This document shows positions 19,229-29,862 of a stretch of DNA of 64,000 bases, piece by piece (position 1 is the stretch's first letter; the number at the start of each line of letters is the position of its first letter). This DNA comes from Desulfatiglans anilini DSM 4660 (GTDB lineage: Bacteria > Desulfobacterota > DSM-4660 > Desulfatiglandales > Desulfatiglandaceae). The position numbers and the translations under genes were made by a program. The stretch lies in assembly GCF_000422285.1 (NCBI RefSeq), contig NZ_AULM01000001.1, forward strand, positions 310,001 through 374,000, written 5' to 3'. The notes under the pieces are model-generated. The model had not been told where the DNA came from. It saw nothing but the letters and a program-made list of their open reading frames with translations, and did no database searches.

Positions 19229-20830
19229 TTAGATGCTGAGCTTTTTCATGCGCTTCTGGACGTAGAGCAGATCGAAGATGATCCGGGTCACGAAGATCGC
19301 GGTAAAGAGACTGGCAACGATGCCGATGCTCAGGGTGACGGCGAACCCGCGCACGGGTCCGGTCCCGAACTGAAACAGGATCAGTGCGCCGATGAGGGTG
19401 GTAACCTGGGCGTCGAGGATCGTCACCAGAGCCTTTCCGTAGCCGGCCTCGATGGCGGCGCGGGGCGTCTTCCCCAGGCGCGATTCTTCCCGGATACGTT
19501 CGAAGATCAGCACGTTGGCATCCACCGACATGCCGATGGTCAGGATGATCCCGGCGATGCCCGGCAGCGTGAGGGTAGCGCCGAAAAAGGAGAGCCCCGC
19601 CATGATGAAGATCATGTTCAAGACAAGGGCAAGATCGGCGATCAGGCCGGAGAGATTGTAGTAAACGGCCATGAACAGGATGACGATCAGTCCGCCGATC
19701 AGCATGGATTTGATCCCTTTCTGGATGGAATCCATTCCCAGAGAAGGTCCTACGGTCCTTTCCTCGAGGATCTTCACGGGTGCGGGCAGGGCGCCGGCCC
19801 GCAAAACGATGGCGAGGTCCTTCGCCTCATCCATGGTGAATCGGCCGGTAATCTGGGCTTTGCCGCCGGCGATCTTGTCCTGGATGACCGGGGCGGAATA
19901 GACGTTGTTGTCCAGGACGATGGCCAGCCGCTTCTTGATGTTTTCTCCGGTGATCTGCTCGAAGAGCCTGGCGCCGCGGGTATCGAAAGACAGGGAAACG
20001 TAAGGTTCGTTGTACTGGCTGTCAATGGCGACACGGGCATCCGTGATGTACTCTCCGGTCAGGGCCGCCCTTTTCTTGAGCAGGTATGGAATTCGGCGCC
20101 GGTCCGGCGAAACCGTGGCAGGAGGGCTCTCATAGAGGATCTCGCTCCCGGGCGGGATGTTCCCCTCGAGGGCTTCATCCAGACTGTGGTCTTCGTCCAC
20201 CAGTTTGAATTCGAGAAGCGCGGTCTTGCCGATCAATTCGATCGCCCGTTTGGGATCGCTGACACCGGGCAGCTGCACCAAGATCCGGTGGTCTTCCTGG
20301 GGGCGGATTTCGGGTTCTGTGACGCCGAACTGATCGATCCGGTTCCGGATGGTCTCCAGGGCCTGATCGACCGCCATCTCCTTGATGCGCTTGCGGGCGT
20401 TTGTGTGGAGGATCAACAGCATGACGGGATGGCCGTCTTCTTCTCCGCCTGCCTTGATATCGAAATCGGAATAGATCATCCCGACGGTGTCCCTGAAGGT
20501 TTGGACGTCTTCTGCGCGCATCATCACGACCTTTATCCCCTCGAGACCGGTTCGTTCGATCGCCTGATAACGGAGCTTCTCCTTCCGCAGATCGCCCTTC
20601 AACTCTTCGACAGTCCGCTCCAGGTGGCTTTCCACGGCTTTATCCACTTCCACTTCCAGGACCAGATGGATGCCCCCCTGTAAATCGAGACCCAGGCGGA
20701 TGCGATCATCGGGGAGGACCCGCGACCACCAGTCCGGGAGGGTGCTCGTGAGAGAAGGGGTCAGATAGATCAAGGCCGCCAACAGGACGAGCCCAGCCAA
20801 TGCGCTACGCCAACTCAAGCTTTTTGACAC
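19229..20830 (-). CDS. secD: Protein translocase subunit SecD
   Basis: 533 residues. The first membrane helix is at about residues 8-28, followed by the LGLDLQGGIHLVLEV motif, the large P1 periplasmic head and five C-terminal membrane segments with GMSVDANVLIFERIREE and TTLIGALILFQFGTGPVRGFAVTL-like helices. It works with SecF and YajC in the Sec holotranslocon. The order yajC-secD-secF is the standard one. Confidence 0.98.
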   Translation of the reverse strand: MSKSLSWRSALAGLVLLAALIYLTPSLTSTLPDWWSRVLPDDRIRLGLDLQGGIHLVLEVEVDKAVESHLERTVEELKGDLRKEKLRYQAIERTGLEGIKVVMMRAEDVQTFRDTVGMIYSDFDIKAGGEEDGHPVMLLILHTNARKRIKEMAVDQALETIRNRIDQFGVTEPEIRPQEDHRILVQLPGVSDPKRAIELIGKTALLEFKLVDEDHSLDEALEGNIPPGSEILYESPPATVSPDRRRIPYLLKKRAALTGEYITDARVAIDSQYNEPYVSLSFDTRGARLFEQITGENIKKRLAIVLDNNVYSAPVIQDKIAGGKAQITGRFTMDEAKDLAIVLRAGALPAPVKILEERTVGPSLGMDSIQKGIKSMLIGGLIVILFMAVYYNLSGLIADLALVLNMIFIMAGLSFFGATLTLPGIAGIILTIGMSVDANVLIFERIREESRLGKTPRAAIEAGYGKALVTILDAQVTTLIGALILFQFGTGPVRGFAVTLSIGIVASLFTAIFVTRIIFDLLYVQKRMKKLSI

Positions 20831-20897
20831 GGTTTACTCCTGGTCGTTCGAGAAATGCGATGTCGCCCGGCAGCCGGAAAGGCTGCGTCGGCGGATC

Positions 20898-21217
20898 CTA
20901 GGCCGACTCTCTGCCGATGATTCCGGCAACGGATCCTCTAGATATCTTGACCCGCACCTTGGGGGCGATTTCGATCGTGACGGCGTCGTCTGCCAGGCCG
21001 GTGACGACACCATGCAATCCGCCCGCACTCACCACGCGGTCGCCTCTCTTGATGGATGCGAGAAGCTGCTTGTGCTGCTTCGCCTTTTTCTGCTGAGGAC
21101 GAATCAACAGAAAATAGAAGATTACGAACATCAGGATCAAGGGGATAAAGGCGCCGAAGCCTCCTCCCTGTCCGCCGCCTGTGCCGTCCGTCCCCATTGC
21201 ATAGGCCAAAAAATCCA

Positions 21218-21218
<1 letters not shown>
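20898..21218 (-). CDS. yajC: Preprotein translocase subunit YajC
   Basis: 106 residues with one N-terminal membrane helix (about residues 21-40), then LLIRPQQKKAKQHK and the KRGDRVVSAGGLHGVV segment that define YajC. It is an accessory to SecDF. The start is ATG 21218, whose A is also the last base of the tgt stop (TAATG), so translation is coupled. Confidence 0.96.
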
Positions 21219-22405
<1,187 letters not shown>

Positions 22406-22418
22406 TCATGCCGGCTTG

Positions 22419-23471
22419 TCACAGGATCAGCATGGCGTCCCCGTAACTGTAAAACCGGTACCCGTCCTCAACGGCCTTCTTGTAAGCCCTCCGAATGATG
22501 TCGTTCCCGGCGAATGCACAGACCAGGAACAAAAGTGAACTTTTCGGCAGATGAAAATTGGTGATCAAGGCGTCGACGCACCTGAACGGATATCCGGGTG
22601 TAATCAGGAGGCGCGTCCGGCCTTCGCCAGGGCGAATGGATCCGTCTGCCAGCGCAGCTGTTTCGAGCGCCCTCACAACGGTGGTGCCGACTGCCACGAC
22701 CCGGCCTCCGCGTTGTCTTGTTCTCGCTATAGCCTCCGCGGTGTCGGCCTCGATCCGAAAATACTCCTCGCCCAGGACGTGGCGGCGGATATCCTGGGTT
22801 CTAACCGACTGAAAGGTCCCGAATCCCACGTGCAGAGTCAGGGGGGCGACTGCCACGCCTTTTTCCTCGATCCTTCCAATCAGCTCCCGGGTGAAGTGAA
22901 GTCCTGCCGTGGGAGCGGCGACGGCACCTTTCCGCGCAGCATAGACCGTTTGATATCTTTCGACATCCAGGGCGGCAAGCGTATCGGGCGAGGTGCGCTT
23001 GATGTACGGAGGCAACGGCACCCTTCCGCGCTCTTCGATCAGCTTCTCGAGGGCTTCAGGGGAGTCGAACCGGATCACCACAACCCCGTTTCCCTGGACC
23101 TCTTCCACTACCCCGCTGACCTGATCGTCCAGCAGGATCAGGCCGCCGATTTGGGGTGGTTTGGATGATTTCAACAAACAAAGCCGGGCAGCCGCTGGTT
23201 TTCCGTCCTCGTCGTGTTCCAGAACCAGCAATTCAACCCGGCCGCCGGTATCCTTTTTCCCTTCCAGACGGGCGGGTACGACACGGGTATCGTTTAGGAC
23301 CAGCAGATCCCCCGGGCTGAGCTGCTCGGGGATATCATGGAAATGCCGGTCGCGGATCGCCCCGCTCCTGCGGTCGAGCACCAGAAGCCGAGAGGCGTCT
23401 CTTCTCTTGCTGGGGACCTGAGCGATCAATCCTGCCGGCAAATCGAAATTGTAGTCATCCAGATCAAACAT
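22419..23471 (-). CDS. queA: S-adenosylmethionine:tRNA ribosyltransferase-isomerase
   Basis: 350 residues with the QueA motifs YNFDLPAGLIAQVP near the N-terminus, NDTRVVPARL, and AAPTAGLHFT near residue 190. It adds the epoxycyclopentane moiety from SAM to preQ1-tRNA. It heads the long minus-strand operon that continues into tgt, yajC and secDF. The promoter ends about 13 nt before the start, and no clear ribosome-binding site is visible. Confidence 0.98.
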   Translation of the reverse strand: MFDLDDYNFDLPAGLIAQVPSKRRDASRLLVLDRRSGAIRDRHFHDIPEQLSPGDLLVLNDTRVVPARLEGKKDTGGRVELLVLEHDEDGKPAAARLCLLKSSKPPQIGGLILLDDQVSGVVEEVQGNGVVVIRFDSPEALEKLIEERGRVPLPPYIKRTSPDTLAALDVERYQTVYAARKGAVAAPTAGLHFTRELIGRIEEKGVAVAPLTLHVGFGTFQSVRTQDIRRHVLGEEYFRIEADTAEAIARTRQRGGRVVAVGTTVVRALETAALADGSIRPGEGRTRLLITPGYPFRCVDALITNFHLPKSSLLFLVCAFAGNDIIRRAYKKAVEDGYRFYSYGDAMLIL

Positions 23472-23490
23472 TGATTATATTAAACGCGAA

Positions 23491-23519
23491 ATTCTAAAAG
23501 AGCTTTGGTTCAAAGTCAA
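23491..23519 (-). promoter_or_regulatory. Sigma-70 promoter for the queA-tgt-yajC-secDF operon
   Basis: Read leftward, TTGACT (23519-23514), 17 bp, TAGAAT (23496-23491). Transcription would begin near 23484, leaving a very short leader of about 13 nt to the queA ATG. It lies in the only gap in this run and immediately downstream of the DUF2065 gene. Confidence 0.75.
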
Positions 23520-23525
23520 ATGCTT

Positions 23526-23711
23526 TTATTCATTGAAGAGATACGCCAACAGCAGACCCACGCACATCGAAAGCAGGCCCAGGATTCGAAGCTGGCCGTC
23601 CGGAATCTTCTGGATGGCTGCCATCCACGATTTCATCTTATCCGGGCAAGCGAAATAGGGGAGGCCCTCCACGATCATCAGCAGTCCTATAAGGCAGAAA
23701 AACCATCTCAT
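23526..23711 (-). CDS. Small DUF2065 (YjeT-like) membrane protein
   Basis: 61 residues with two hydrophobic helices (residues about 3-18 and 42-58) joined by a short loop. The pattern, including LIGLLMIVEGLPYFACPDK and QLRILGLLSMCVGLLLAY, matches DUF2065 proteins, found beside hflK/hflC or purA in other proteobacteria. The start is ATG 23711; the frame to 23807 extends into repeat DNA. The function is unknown. Confidence 0.85.
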   Translation of the reverse strand: MRWFFCLIGLLMIVEGLPYFACPDKMKSWMAAIQKIPDGQLRILGLLSMCVGLLLAYLFNE

Positions 23712-23719
23712 CCTGGATA

Positions 23720-23896
23720 CCTTGTGCCCACTCGGGACGGGTGCTTTCTGCCGATCTCGGCATCGATTTTCACGCCTGTCCGTGCGGCGACCTGCAGGCC
23801 GCCGCACGGACAGGCTCTCGGTTTCATGGGTATCGGCAGGAAATCCTCATCCCGGGTTGGAATTCCCGCCGTGCTGGATAAACATCATCCGGATAG
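23720..23896 (-). repeat. Dispersed palindromic intergenic repeat, copy R4
   Basis: This reverse-oriented copy shows the core GGCGACCTGCAGG(C)CGCCGC, the arm with ATCGATGCCGAGATCGGCAG (read leftward), and the 5' module at its right end (ATCATCCGGAT). Together with R3 it fills most of the DUF2065-alr gap. The rest of the gap, 23897-24142, shows no supported gene. Confidence 0.7.
23775..23814. repeat. 40-nt perfect-stem palindrome at the core of R4
   Basis: CCTGTCCGTGCGGCG (23775-23789) is perfectly mirrored by CGCCGCACGGACAGG (23800-23814), giving a 15-bp stem around the loop ACCTGCAGGC, which is itself self-complementary. It has no following T-run. It is the most regular version of the core hairpin seen in the repeat family. 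Confidence 0.85.
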
Positions 23897-24142
23897 AAAC
23901 GAGTTGTCCAAGGGGGCTGGCGCAGTGGTTCCGGGATGTCATCCGCACTCCTGCAAGGGGCGGGGGTGTGCCCTTACTCCATGGGCCCCGGGCATCGGAG
24001 CTGCAGCATCGCGCAACGGGCTCCTGATGAGGCCGATCCAAATGCCGGATCATGATAGAGATGGAATCGGGGGCTGTCAAGGTTGTACCGGATGCGTGCT
24101 GCAATTGCGCTTGAACTCTGTTTGAAGATCAGTTAGCTTGTT

Positions 24143-24366
24143 CCCAGCCTGGAGGTGGCCTCTCTTGCCAATCTTGGCCTCGATCGGCCCGTTTGCTTGT
24201 GCGGCGACCTACAGGTCTCCTCCGGGCAAACGCTTGTGTCCCCTGACATGGGCAGAACCGGGAGCCGCTCCGGATAGGCGGGACTGAGCACCCGAAGGGT
24301 GTTAAGAAAATTCCTCGTTTCCAGATTGTAGGGGTGTTGCATAGGATGCTCTTTTCCGGATGGAGG
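24143..24366 (-). repeat. Dispersed palindromic intergenic repeat, copy R3 (with an extra fragment at 24409-24435)
   Basis: This copy is inverted relative to R1. The 3' half (GCCAATCTTGGCCTCGATCG) comes first on the plus strand, then the core, then the GGGACTGAGCACCCGAAGGG module, then the 5' module ending at CTTTTCCGGATGG. A separate plus-oriented fragment, TTCCAATCCGGAAGAAGGGG, follows at 24409. The DUF2065-alr gap thus holds two full copies and part of a third. Confidence 0.75.
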
Positions 24367-24572
24367 AAGGTTTGTGGCCATCCGGTCAGTGTTTGCCCGG
24401 AGCAGGGTTCCAATCCGGAAGAAGGGGTTTGATCGAGGCTTTGGAAGCCAGGCATTCGCTCAAAGGCGAACCGGGAGGATCGCCTTTTTGGGGTGATCCG
24501 AGTCGGGACTGACGGGAATAAGCCCACTTGAGTTATGAAAACGGCACAATGCCGCATCGGAGATTGGGCGGA

Positions 24573-25688
24573 ATGGAGACTCGAGGCCGACCGAACCGGG
24601 TGTTGATCGATCTGAAAGCGCTTGAGGAGAATTTCCAGCGGGTAAGGGATGCCGCTGGGCCTCATGCGCGGATCCTGGCAGTCGTCAAGTCGGATGCGTA
24701 CGGCCATGGAATGGTCCCTGTGGCGCGCACCCTCCTGGGCTGCCGGGTCGACAGCCTGGGTGTCGCTTTTCTGCAGGAAGGCATCGAACTGAGAGAAGCG
24801 ATCCCGGGTACTTTCCCCGTGGTGCTCCTCTGCGGGCTTTGCTCGAGGGATGAGGCGTCTGCCGCGGTGGACCTGGATCTGACGCCCGTGATCTTCGATA
24901 TGGATATGCTGGAAGTCCTCGATCAGGAAAGCGGACGAAAGGGTAGGATCACCGGCTTCCAGTTGAAGGTTGACACCGGCATGGGGCGTTTGGGCATTCG
25001 GCCGGCCGATACGGCTGCCTTTCTGGACGGGGTGCGGCGGATGCGGTTCCTGTCGCTGCAGGGGCTCATATCCCACTTTTCATCCGCAGGAGAGGAAGAC
25101 CGGACCTTTACCGAGAAACAGATCGCCTGTTTCGAGGACGTGCTGAATACCGCCCGTTCGATGGGCTATACCCTCCCTCTGAACAATATCGCCAACAGCG
25201 CCGGGATGACGCTTTACCCCGAATCGATTTCCGGCATGGTCCGGCCCGGTATACTGCTGTACGGGGGAAGTGCGGGTCAACCTGCCTTCAAACCGGTCAT
25301 GCGCTTCAGGGGACAGGTCATTCAGGTCAAGAGAGTGCCCGCCGGCACCCCGATCAGCTATGGGAGGACGTATTACACCCCGGCGCCTGCAACGCTTGCG
25401 GTGCTCTCCGCCGGATATGCCGACGGTTTGCCCCGCAGACTTTCGAACCGGGGTTTTGTGCTCCTCCAAGGCCGAAGGGTGCCTGTGGTGGGTACGGTAT
25501 GCATGAATCTCACGATATGCGATGCAAGTCTTTGCGGCGATGTCCGTCCTGGCGATGAGGCTGTTTTTCTGGGGTCCCAGGGTGAAGCCGTCATTACATG
25601 CGATGAAATGGCCGAATGGGCAGGGACCATCTCGTACGAAATCCTCTGTTCAATAGGATCGCGCCATCAAAGGGAATTTCTGGAATGA
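24573..25688 (+). CDS. alr: Alanine racemase
   Basis: 371 residues. The PLP-binding lysine lies in AVVKSDAYGHG near residue 38, and the second catalytic base Tyr in SAGYADGLPR near residue 275. It makes D-alanine for peptidoglycan. I use the ATG at 24573, which has GGAG 10 nt upstream and aligns with family N-termini (RPNRVLIDLKALEENF). A TTG at 24528 and an ATG at 24549 are possible but have weaker signals. It overlaps argS as ATGA. Confidence 0.96.
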   Translation: METRGRPNRVLIDLKALEENFQRVRDAAGPHARILAVVKSDAYGHGMVPVARTLLGCRVDSLGVAFLQEGIELREAIPGTFPVVLLCGLCSRDEASAAVDLDLTPVIFDMDMLEVLDQESGRKGRITGFQLKVDTGMGRLGIRPADTAAFLDGVRRMRFLSLQGLISHFSSAGEEDRTFTEKQIACFEDVLNTARSMGYTLPLNNIANSAGMTLYPESISGMVRPGILLYGGSAGQPAFKPVMRFRGQVIQVKRVPAGTPISYGRTYYTPAPATLAVLSAGYADGLPRRLSNRGFVLLQGRRVPVVGTVCMNLTICDASLCGDVRPGDEAVFLGSQGEAVITCDEMAEWAGTISYEILCSIGSRHQREFLE

Positions 25689-27361
25689 AAAGCAGGATTG
25701 AACAGGTACTGAAAGACACGATTGCGGATTGCTTCGAGAAAGGCCTTTTGAAGGAAACCCCGCTGCCCGGCTATGTCATCGAAGTCCCCAATAACCCGGA
25801 TCATGGCCATTTCGCCACCAATCTGCCCATGACCCTCGCCTCTTCCCAGCGGCGCCCCCCGCGGGATATTGCGGCCGTCATCCTGCAGAACGTGAAGGAT
25901 GAATCCGGCCTTATCGATCGCCTGGAGGTGGCTGGACCCGGATTCCTCAACTTCTGGGTCCGCTCCACCGAATGGCACGGCTTCCTCGCCCGTATCCTGG
26001 AGGAAAGAGAGGACTTCGGGCGCTGCTCTCTCGGTCAGGGCCTGCGGGTGCTGGTGGAGTTCGTCAGCGCCAACCCGACCGGCCCCCTTCACCTGGGACA
26101 TGGGCGTGGGGCGGCGCTCGGCGACACCTTGTGCAGGATTTTGGAATGCTGCGGGTATGACGTGGAGCGCGAGTTCTATATCAACGATGCCGGCCAGCAG
26201 ATTCAGATGCTCGGGAGGTCCATTTACAGTCGCGTTAAACAAAGATCCGACCCGGCCTATCCCTTCCCGGAGAAGGGATATCACGGGGATTATATCCGTG
26301 ATCTGGCCGAAACGGTCGGCAGCAGGGTGCCGATCGATGAGATGCCCGAAGAGGAGGCTTGCACCTACTGTGCCCAGGCGGGCAAGGAGATCATGCTGGA
26401 GGAGATCCGCAGGGATCTGAATGCCTTCCGGGTCCGGTTCGATGTCTGGTACCCTGAGAGCGAGTTGTTTCAATCCGGGATGCTCGATGCCACGCTCCAG
26501 GCATTGAAGAACAGCGGCAAACTCTACGAACAGGATGGGGCCCTCTGGATCAGGACGACCGAGTTCGGCGACGACAAGGACCGGGTGCTTCGCAAGGGAG
26601 ACGGCCAATTCACCTATTTCGCATCGGACATCGCCTACCACCTCCAGAAGCGGGCGCGGGGTTTCGACAAGGCCATCAATCTCTGGGGGGCGGATCACCA
26701 CGGCTATGTCCCCCGGATCCAGGCGGCGTTGCAGGCCCACGGGCTGCCGTCCGACTGGCTCTCCGTCATGCTGATCCAGTTGGTGAAACTCTGGAAGGGC
26801 GGCCAGGAGATGAAGATGTCCAAGCGCGCCGGCTCCTACGTCACCCTAGAAGAGCTCCTCGCCGAGGTGGGTGTGGATGCCGCCCGCTTCGTATTCTTGA
26901 CTAAAAGCCACGACTCCTCCCTGGATTTCGATGTGGATTTGGTCAAGAAGCAGGACAGCGACAACCCCGTCTACTATGTCCAGTATGCCCATGCCAGGAT
27001 CTGCAGCATCTTCAGAAAAGCCGAGGAATCCCGTCTCGAGCGGCTGCCGGTCGTCCGTACGGGTCTCGATCGACTGATGCTGGAGGAGGAAACGGGCCTC
27101 ATCCGGGCGATGGCCGAGTTCCCCGTTCTGTTGGAGGATATCTGCCGGTCGCTGGAGCCCCATCGTCTGACCTATTATCTGACCGACCTGGCCGCCAGGT
27201 TTCACAAATATTTCAATCTGGGGACGAAGCACCTGGATTGCCGGGTCGTAGGGGACGACACCCTCGTGAGCCAGCAGCGGCTTCACCTCGTGGATGCCAT
27301 CAGAATCACGCTGGCAAATGGTTTGAGGCTTCTCGGTGTCGAATCGCCGGAGAGGATGTGA
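25685..27361 (+). CDS. argS: Arginyl-tRNA synthetase
   Basis: 558 residues of class I. The HIGH-type motif is LHLGHGRG near residue 131 and the KMSKS-type motif is MKMSKRAG near residue 378. The N-terminal additional domain and the DALR anticodon-binding domain at the C-terminus are present. The start overlaps the alr stop (ATGA). Confidence 0.98.
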   Translation: MKSRIEQVLKDTIADCFEKGLLKETPLPGYVIEVPNNPDHGHFATNLPMTLASSQRRPPRDIAAVILQNVKDESGLIDRLEVAGPGFLNFWVRSTEWHGFLARILEEREDFGRCSLGQGLRVLVEFVSANPTGPLHLGHGRGAALGDTLCRILECCGYDVEREFYINDAGQQIQMLGRSIYSRVKQRSDPAYPFPEKGYHGDYIRDLAETVGSRVPIDEMPEEEACTYCAQAGKEIMLEEIRRDLNAFRVRFDVWYPESELFQSGMLDATLQALKNSGKLYEQDGALWIRTTEFGDDKDRVLRKGDGQFTYFASDIAYHLQKRARGFDKAINLWGADHHGYVPRIQAALQAHGLPSDWLSVMLIQLVKLWKGGQEMKMSKRAGSYVTLEELLAEVGVDAARFVFLTKSHDSSLDFDVDLVKKQDSDNPVYYVQYAHARICSIFRKAEESRLERLPVVRTGLDRLMLEEETGLIRAMAEFPVLLEDICRSLEPHRLTYYLTDLAARFHKYFNLGTKHLDCRVVGDDTLVSQQRLHLVDAIRITLANGLRLLGVESPERM

Positions 27362-27373
27362 TCGGCAAAGGAT

Positions 27374-28030
27374 ATGTCTTCCAGCAGGGGATCCAAAAAG
27401 GCCAAGAAAAGATACCGTCTCGAGCTGGGGTTCGGTGCTTTTCTTTTTTGGACAGCCGGGCTGCTGGTTCTGCTCGGCTGGATCTTCGTTTTGGGGATCA
27501 TGGTGGGGCGGGGGGACGGCCCCGGGTTTTTGAAAGATTTTCTGCCCAGGGAGCAGCCCGGTGTGCCGCTCGCGCGCGAAGCCGGGCCTGTCTCCCAGGC
27601 GGCGATTCCGCCGTTGAACGAAGAGGCCGAGGATCCGGAGCTGCGTTTCTATGGGGAACTGGCTTCAAAGAAGGCGAAGACCGCCAAGGAGAAAGGTAAG
27701 CTTCAAAAGGATTCGTCTCCGGCTGCATCCAAGGCGGCGCTAAAACCGTCTTCTCCTGCTGCTGCTCCTCCTCCGATGGCTCCTAAGGAGGGCGTAGGCT
27801 ATGTGGTCCAGGTGGCCTCGCTCGACACGGAAGAAGGGGCTGCTGAAATGGTCGAGCGATTGCTTGGAAAAGGATTTCGGGCCTATTTCACCAGAGCGTC
27901 GGTCAATGGGAGGGTGTATTACCGGGTCAGGGTCGGCCCTTTTACGGGCGCGGCTGATGCCAAGCGCTCCATGCAGGAATTGGCGGGGAAAGAAGGATTG
28001 GACGGATTCTTGATGGAAACGGGGCTCTGA
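27374..28030 (+). CDS. SPOR-domain envelope protein
   Basis: 218 residues. A basic N-terminus is followed by a membrane helix at about residues 24-45, a Pro/Ala/Lys-rich linker, and a C-terminal SPOR domain (about residues 138-216) starting with GYVVQVASL. SPOR domains bind denuded glycan strands at the division septum, so a role in cell division or wall remodelling is likely. It overlaps the next start by TGATG and is coupled to argS 12 nt upstream. Confidence 0.88.
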   Translation: MSSSRGSKKAKKRYRLELGFGAFLFWTAGLLVLLGWIFVLGIMVGRGDGPGFLKDFLPREQPGVPLAREAGPVSQAAIPPLNEEAEDPELRFYGELASKKAKTAKEKGKLQKDSSPAASKAALKPSSPAAAPPPMAPKEGVGYVVQVASLDTEEGAAEMVERLLGKGFRAYFTRASVNGRVYYRVRVGPFTGAADAKRSMQELAGKEGLDGFLMETGL

Positions 28031-28527
28031 TGGAAACCGACATGCACCTCAGGAAGGCCAGAACGGGAGACGTTCACGCCATCTACGACATCCTTACGCA
28101 CTATGCCAAGCAGGGGCTTCTTCTTCAGAGGCCTTTGAGCGAACTATATGATCACCTGAGGGATTATGTCGTGCTCGAGCGCTCCGAGGCGGGAGAGAGC
28201 TCTGGTTCTTCCTCCGGTTTCGAGGTCGTGGGGGTTTGCGGCCTGGGGGTCTGCTGGGAGGATCTGGCCGAGGTCCGGTCCCTCGCTGTCTTGGAGGCCT
28301 ATCGGGAGCACGGGCTGGGGCTGAAGCTGGTGGAGGCCTGCCTCGAGGAGGCACGAGTGTTGGGGTTGAAAAGGGTCTTTACCCTGACCTATGTCCCGGA
28401 TTTTTTCGGGAAGATAGGGTTCCAGGTCGTCGACAAGGCGGTTCTGCCACACAAGGTCTGGGCGGATTGCCTCAAGTGCCCCAAGTTTCCGGATTGCGAC
28501 GAAATTGCGATGATGCGTGCTCTTTGA
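28030..28527 (+). CDS. argA: Short-form N-acetylglutamate synthase (GNAT acetyltransferase)
   Basis: 165 residues with a GNAT fold. The acetyl-CoA loop is YREHGLGLKLVEA near residue 97. The C-terminal Cys-containing segment KVWADCLKCPKFPDCDEIAM is, as I recall it, diagnostic of the short bacterial N-acetylglutamate synthases that lack the kinase-like domain of E. coli ArgA. It would make N-acetylglutamate, the first step of arginine synthesis. The four closely spaced cysteines near the C-terminus could bind metal. It sits by argS only in a loose functional sense. Confidence 0.75.
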   Translation: METDMHLRKARTGDVHAIYDILTHYAKQGLLLQRPLSELYDHLRDYVVLERSEAGESSGSSSGFEVVGVCGLGVCWEDLAEVRSLAVLEAYREHGLGLKLVEACLEEARVLGLKRVFTLTYVPDFFGKIGFQVVDKAVLPHKVWADCLKCPKFPDCDEIAMMRAL

Positions 28528-28563
28528 CGCTCTTGCGGAGGGCGGTCCTTTAGGGGGTGTATT

Positions 28564-28929
28564 ATGTTCGGCATCGGAATGCCGGAATTGATCATTATTC
28601 TGGTTATCGCGTTGATTGTCATCGGGCCCAAGAAGCTCCCTGATCTGGCCAGGGCGCTGGGGCGTGGAATGGCCGAGTTCAGAAAGGCGACCCAGGAGAT
28701 CAAGGAAAGCCTGGCGGTGGATGAAGAGCTTGAATCCGTGAAAAAGGACCTCGTCGATGGGGTGAGCGGGCTGAACGGGAAGCCTGGACCGGAGGAGAGC
28801 AAAAAACCTGCTTACGAAGGGTACGATCAAATGGTCGAGGACTACCGGCAGTCGAAAGAAGAGGCCGGACGCAGCGACGAAACGCAGCCTGCGAGGGAGA
28901 AGAATTCGGGGTCGACAACCGATGGATGA
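28564..28929 (+). CDS. tatB: Twin-arginine translocase subunit TatB
   Basis: 121 residues. The N-terminus [21 protein letters not shown] forms the membrane helix, with the conserved [10 protein letters not shown] hinge and an amphipathic helix, then a long charged tail. The Glu in MPEL and the long tail point to TatB rather than TatA. It overlaps tatC by 8 nt. No separate tatA lies in the window. Confidence 0.93.
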   Translation: MFGIGMPELIIILVIALIVIGPKKLPDLARALGRGMAEFRKATQEIKESLAVDEELESVKKDLVDGVSGLNGKPGPEESKKPAYEGYDQMVEDYRQSKEEAGRSDETQPAREKNSGSTTDG

Positions 28930-29710
28930 GGATGTGAAGCAGCCTTTTATGGGCCATCTGGAGGAGTTGCGGCAACGACTGATCATTTGTGCCATTGCCG
29001 TGGGCGTCGGGTTTGTGGGCGCCTATTTTTTTGCGGAGCAGCTCTTTCAGTTGTTGATCCGCCCCCTCAAGGCGGTGATGCCCGAGGGTGAACAGCTCAT
29101 TTTTACGAATCTGCCCGAGATGTTTTTCACCTATCTCAAGGTTTCTTTCGTGACGGGCCTTCTGGCTGCCGCGCCCGTCATCTTTTACGAACTCTGGCTT
29201 TTCATCGCACCGGGGCTCTATCACAACGAGCGGCGCTATGTCATCCCTTTCGCCCTTTCATCGACGGTGCTCTTTGTCGGAGGCGCGCTTTTCGGTTATT
29301 TTGTCGTGTTCCCCTTCGGATTTCAGTTCTTTGTCGGATTTTCGAATGAGTATGTCAAGGCTTTGCCCTCCGTACGGGAATATTTCTCTTTTTCGATCAA
29401 ATTGCTGTTGGCCTTCGGATTGGTCTTCGAGCTTCCCGTAGTGATCTTTTTTCTTTCCCGTCTGGGTGCCGTCACACCGGAAATTCTCAGGAAAAAACGT
29501 AAGTATGCGATTCTCCTGACGTTTGTTGCCGGAGCAATCCTGACGCCCCCCGATGTCATCACACAATGCATGATGGCGGTTCCTTTGATTATGCTCTACG
29601 AAGTGAGTATCGTCATATCGAAATTTGCCCAGAAAAAAAAGGAGGCAGCCGCCGGCGATTCCGAGGCGGGTGTTGATAGGAAGGAAGAAAAGCCGAACGA
29701 ACCCGTTTAG
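28922..29710 (+). CDS. tatC: Twin-arginine translocase subunit TatC
   Basis: 262 residues with six membrane segments. The N-terminal [10 protein letters not shown] motif, the [16 protein letters not shown] region and the [18 protein letters not shown] helix are all TatC signatures. It forms the receptor complex with TatB for folded proteins with RR signal peptides. A charged ~25-residue tail ends the protein. Confidence 0.97.
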   Translation: MDEDVKQPFMGHLEELRQRLIICAIAVGVGFVGAYFFAEQLFQLLIRPLKAVMPEGEQLIFTNLPEMFFTYLKVSFVTGLLAAAPVIFYELWLFIAPGLYHNERRYVIPFALSSTVLFVGGALFGYFVVFPFGFQFFVGFSNEYVKALPSVREYFSFSIKLLLAFGLVFELPVVIFFLSRLGAVTPEILRKKRKYAILLTFVAGAILTPPDVITQCMMAVPLIMLYEVSIVISKFAQKKKEAAAGDSEAGVDRKEEKPNEPV

Positions 29711-29835
29711 AACGCTGTTGAAAAACACCCGTCTTCTGCGCAACACTCGTTCCGTGTCACTGCGGCGCGCACATAGAGTCCGCCTCATCCCGCGGCTTCG
29801 CAAACCCTTGCATCCGGCTGTTTTTCAACAGCGTT
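29711..29835. repeat. Inverted repeat with 17-bp perfect arms after tatC
   Basis: AACGCTGTTGAAAAACA (29711-29727) is perfectly mirrored by TGTTTTTCAACAGCGTT (29819-29835), with about 91 bp between the arms. A third partial arm (TTTTTCAACAGGCTGTTT) lies at 29848-29865. It lies between the convergent tatC and lipoprotein genes and could act as a two-way terminator or be a small transposable remnant. No transposase gene is present inside. Confidence 0.75.
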
Positions 29836-29862
29836 CGCCCGACGGATTTTTCAACAGGCTGT

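Noticed and set aside
24127-24527. Small protein gene upstream of alr (minus-strand frames)
   Set aside because: The frames are made of repeats R3 and its fragment and lack start signals.
29711-29835. Insertion sequence
   Set aside because: The 91 bp between the arms cannot encode a transposase and no target-site duplication was found.
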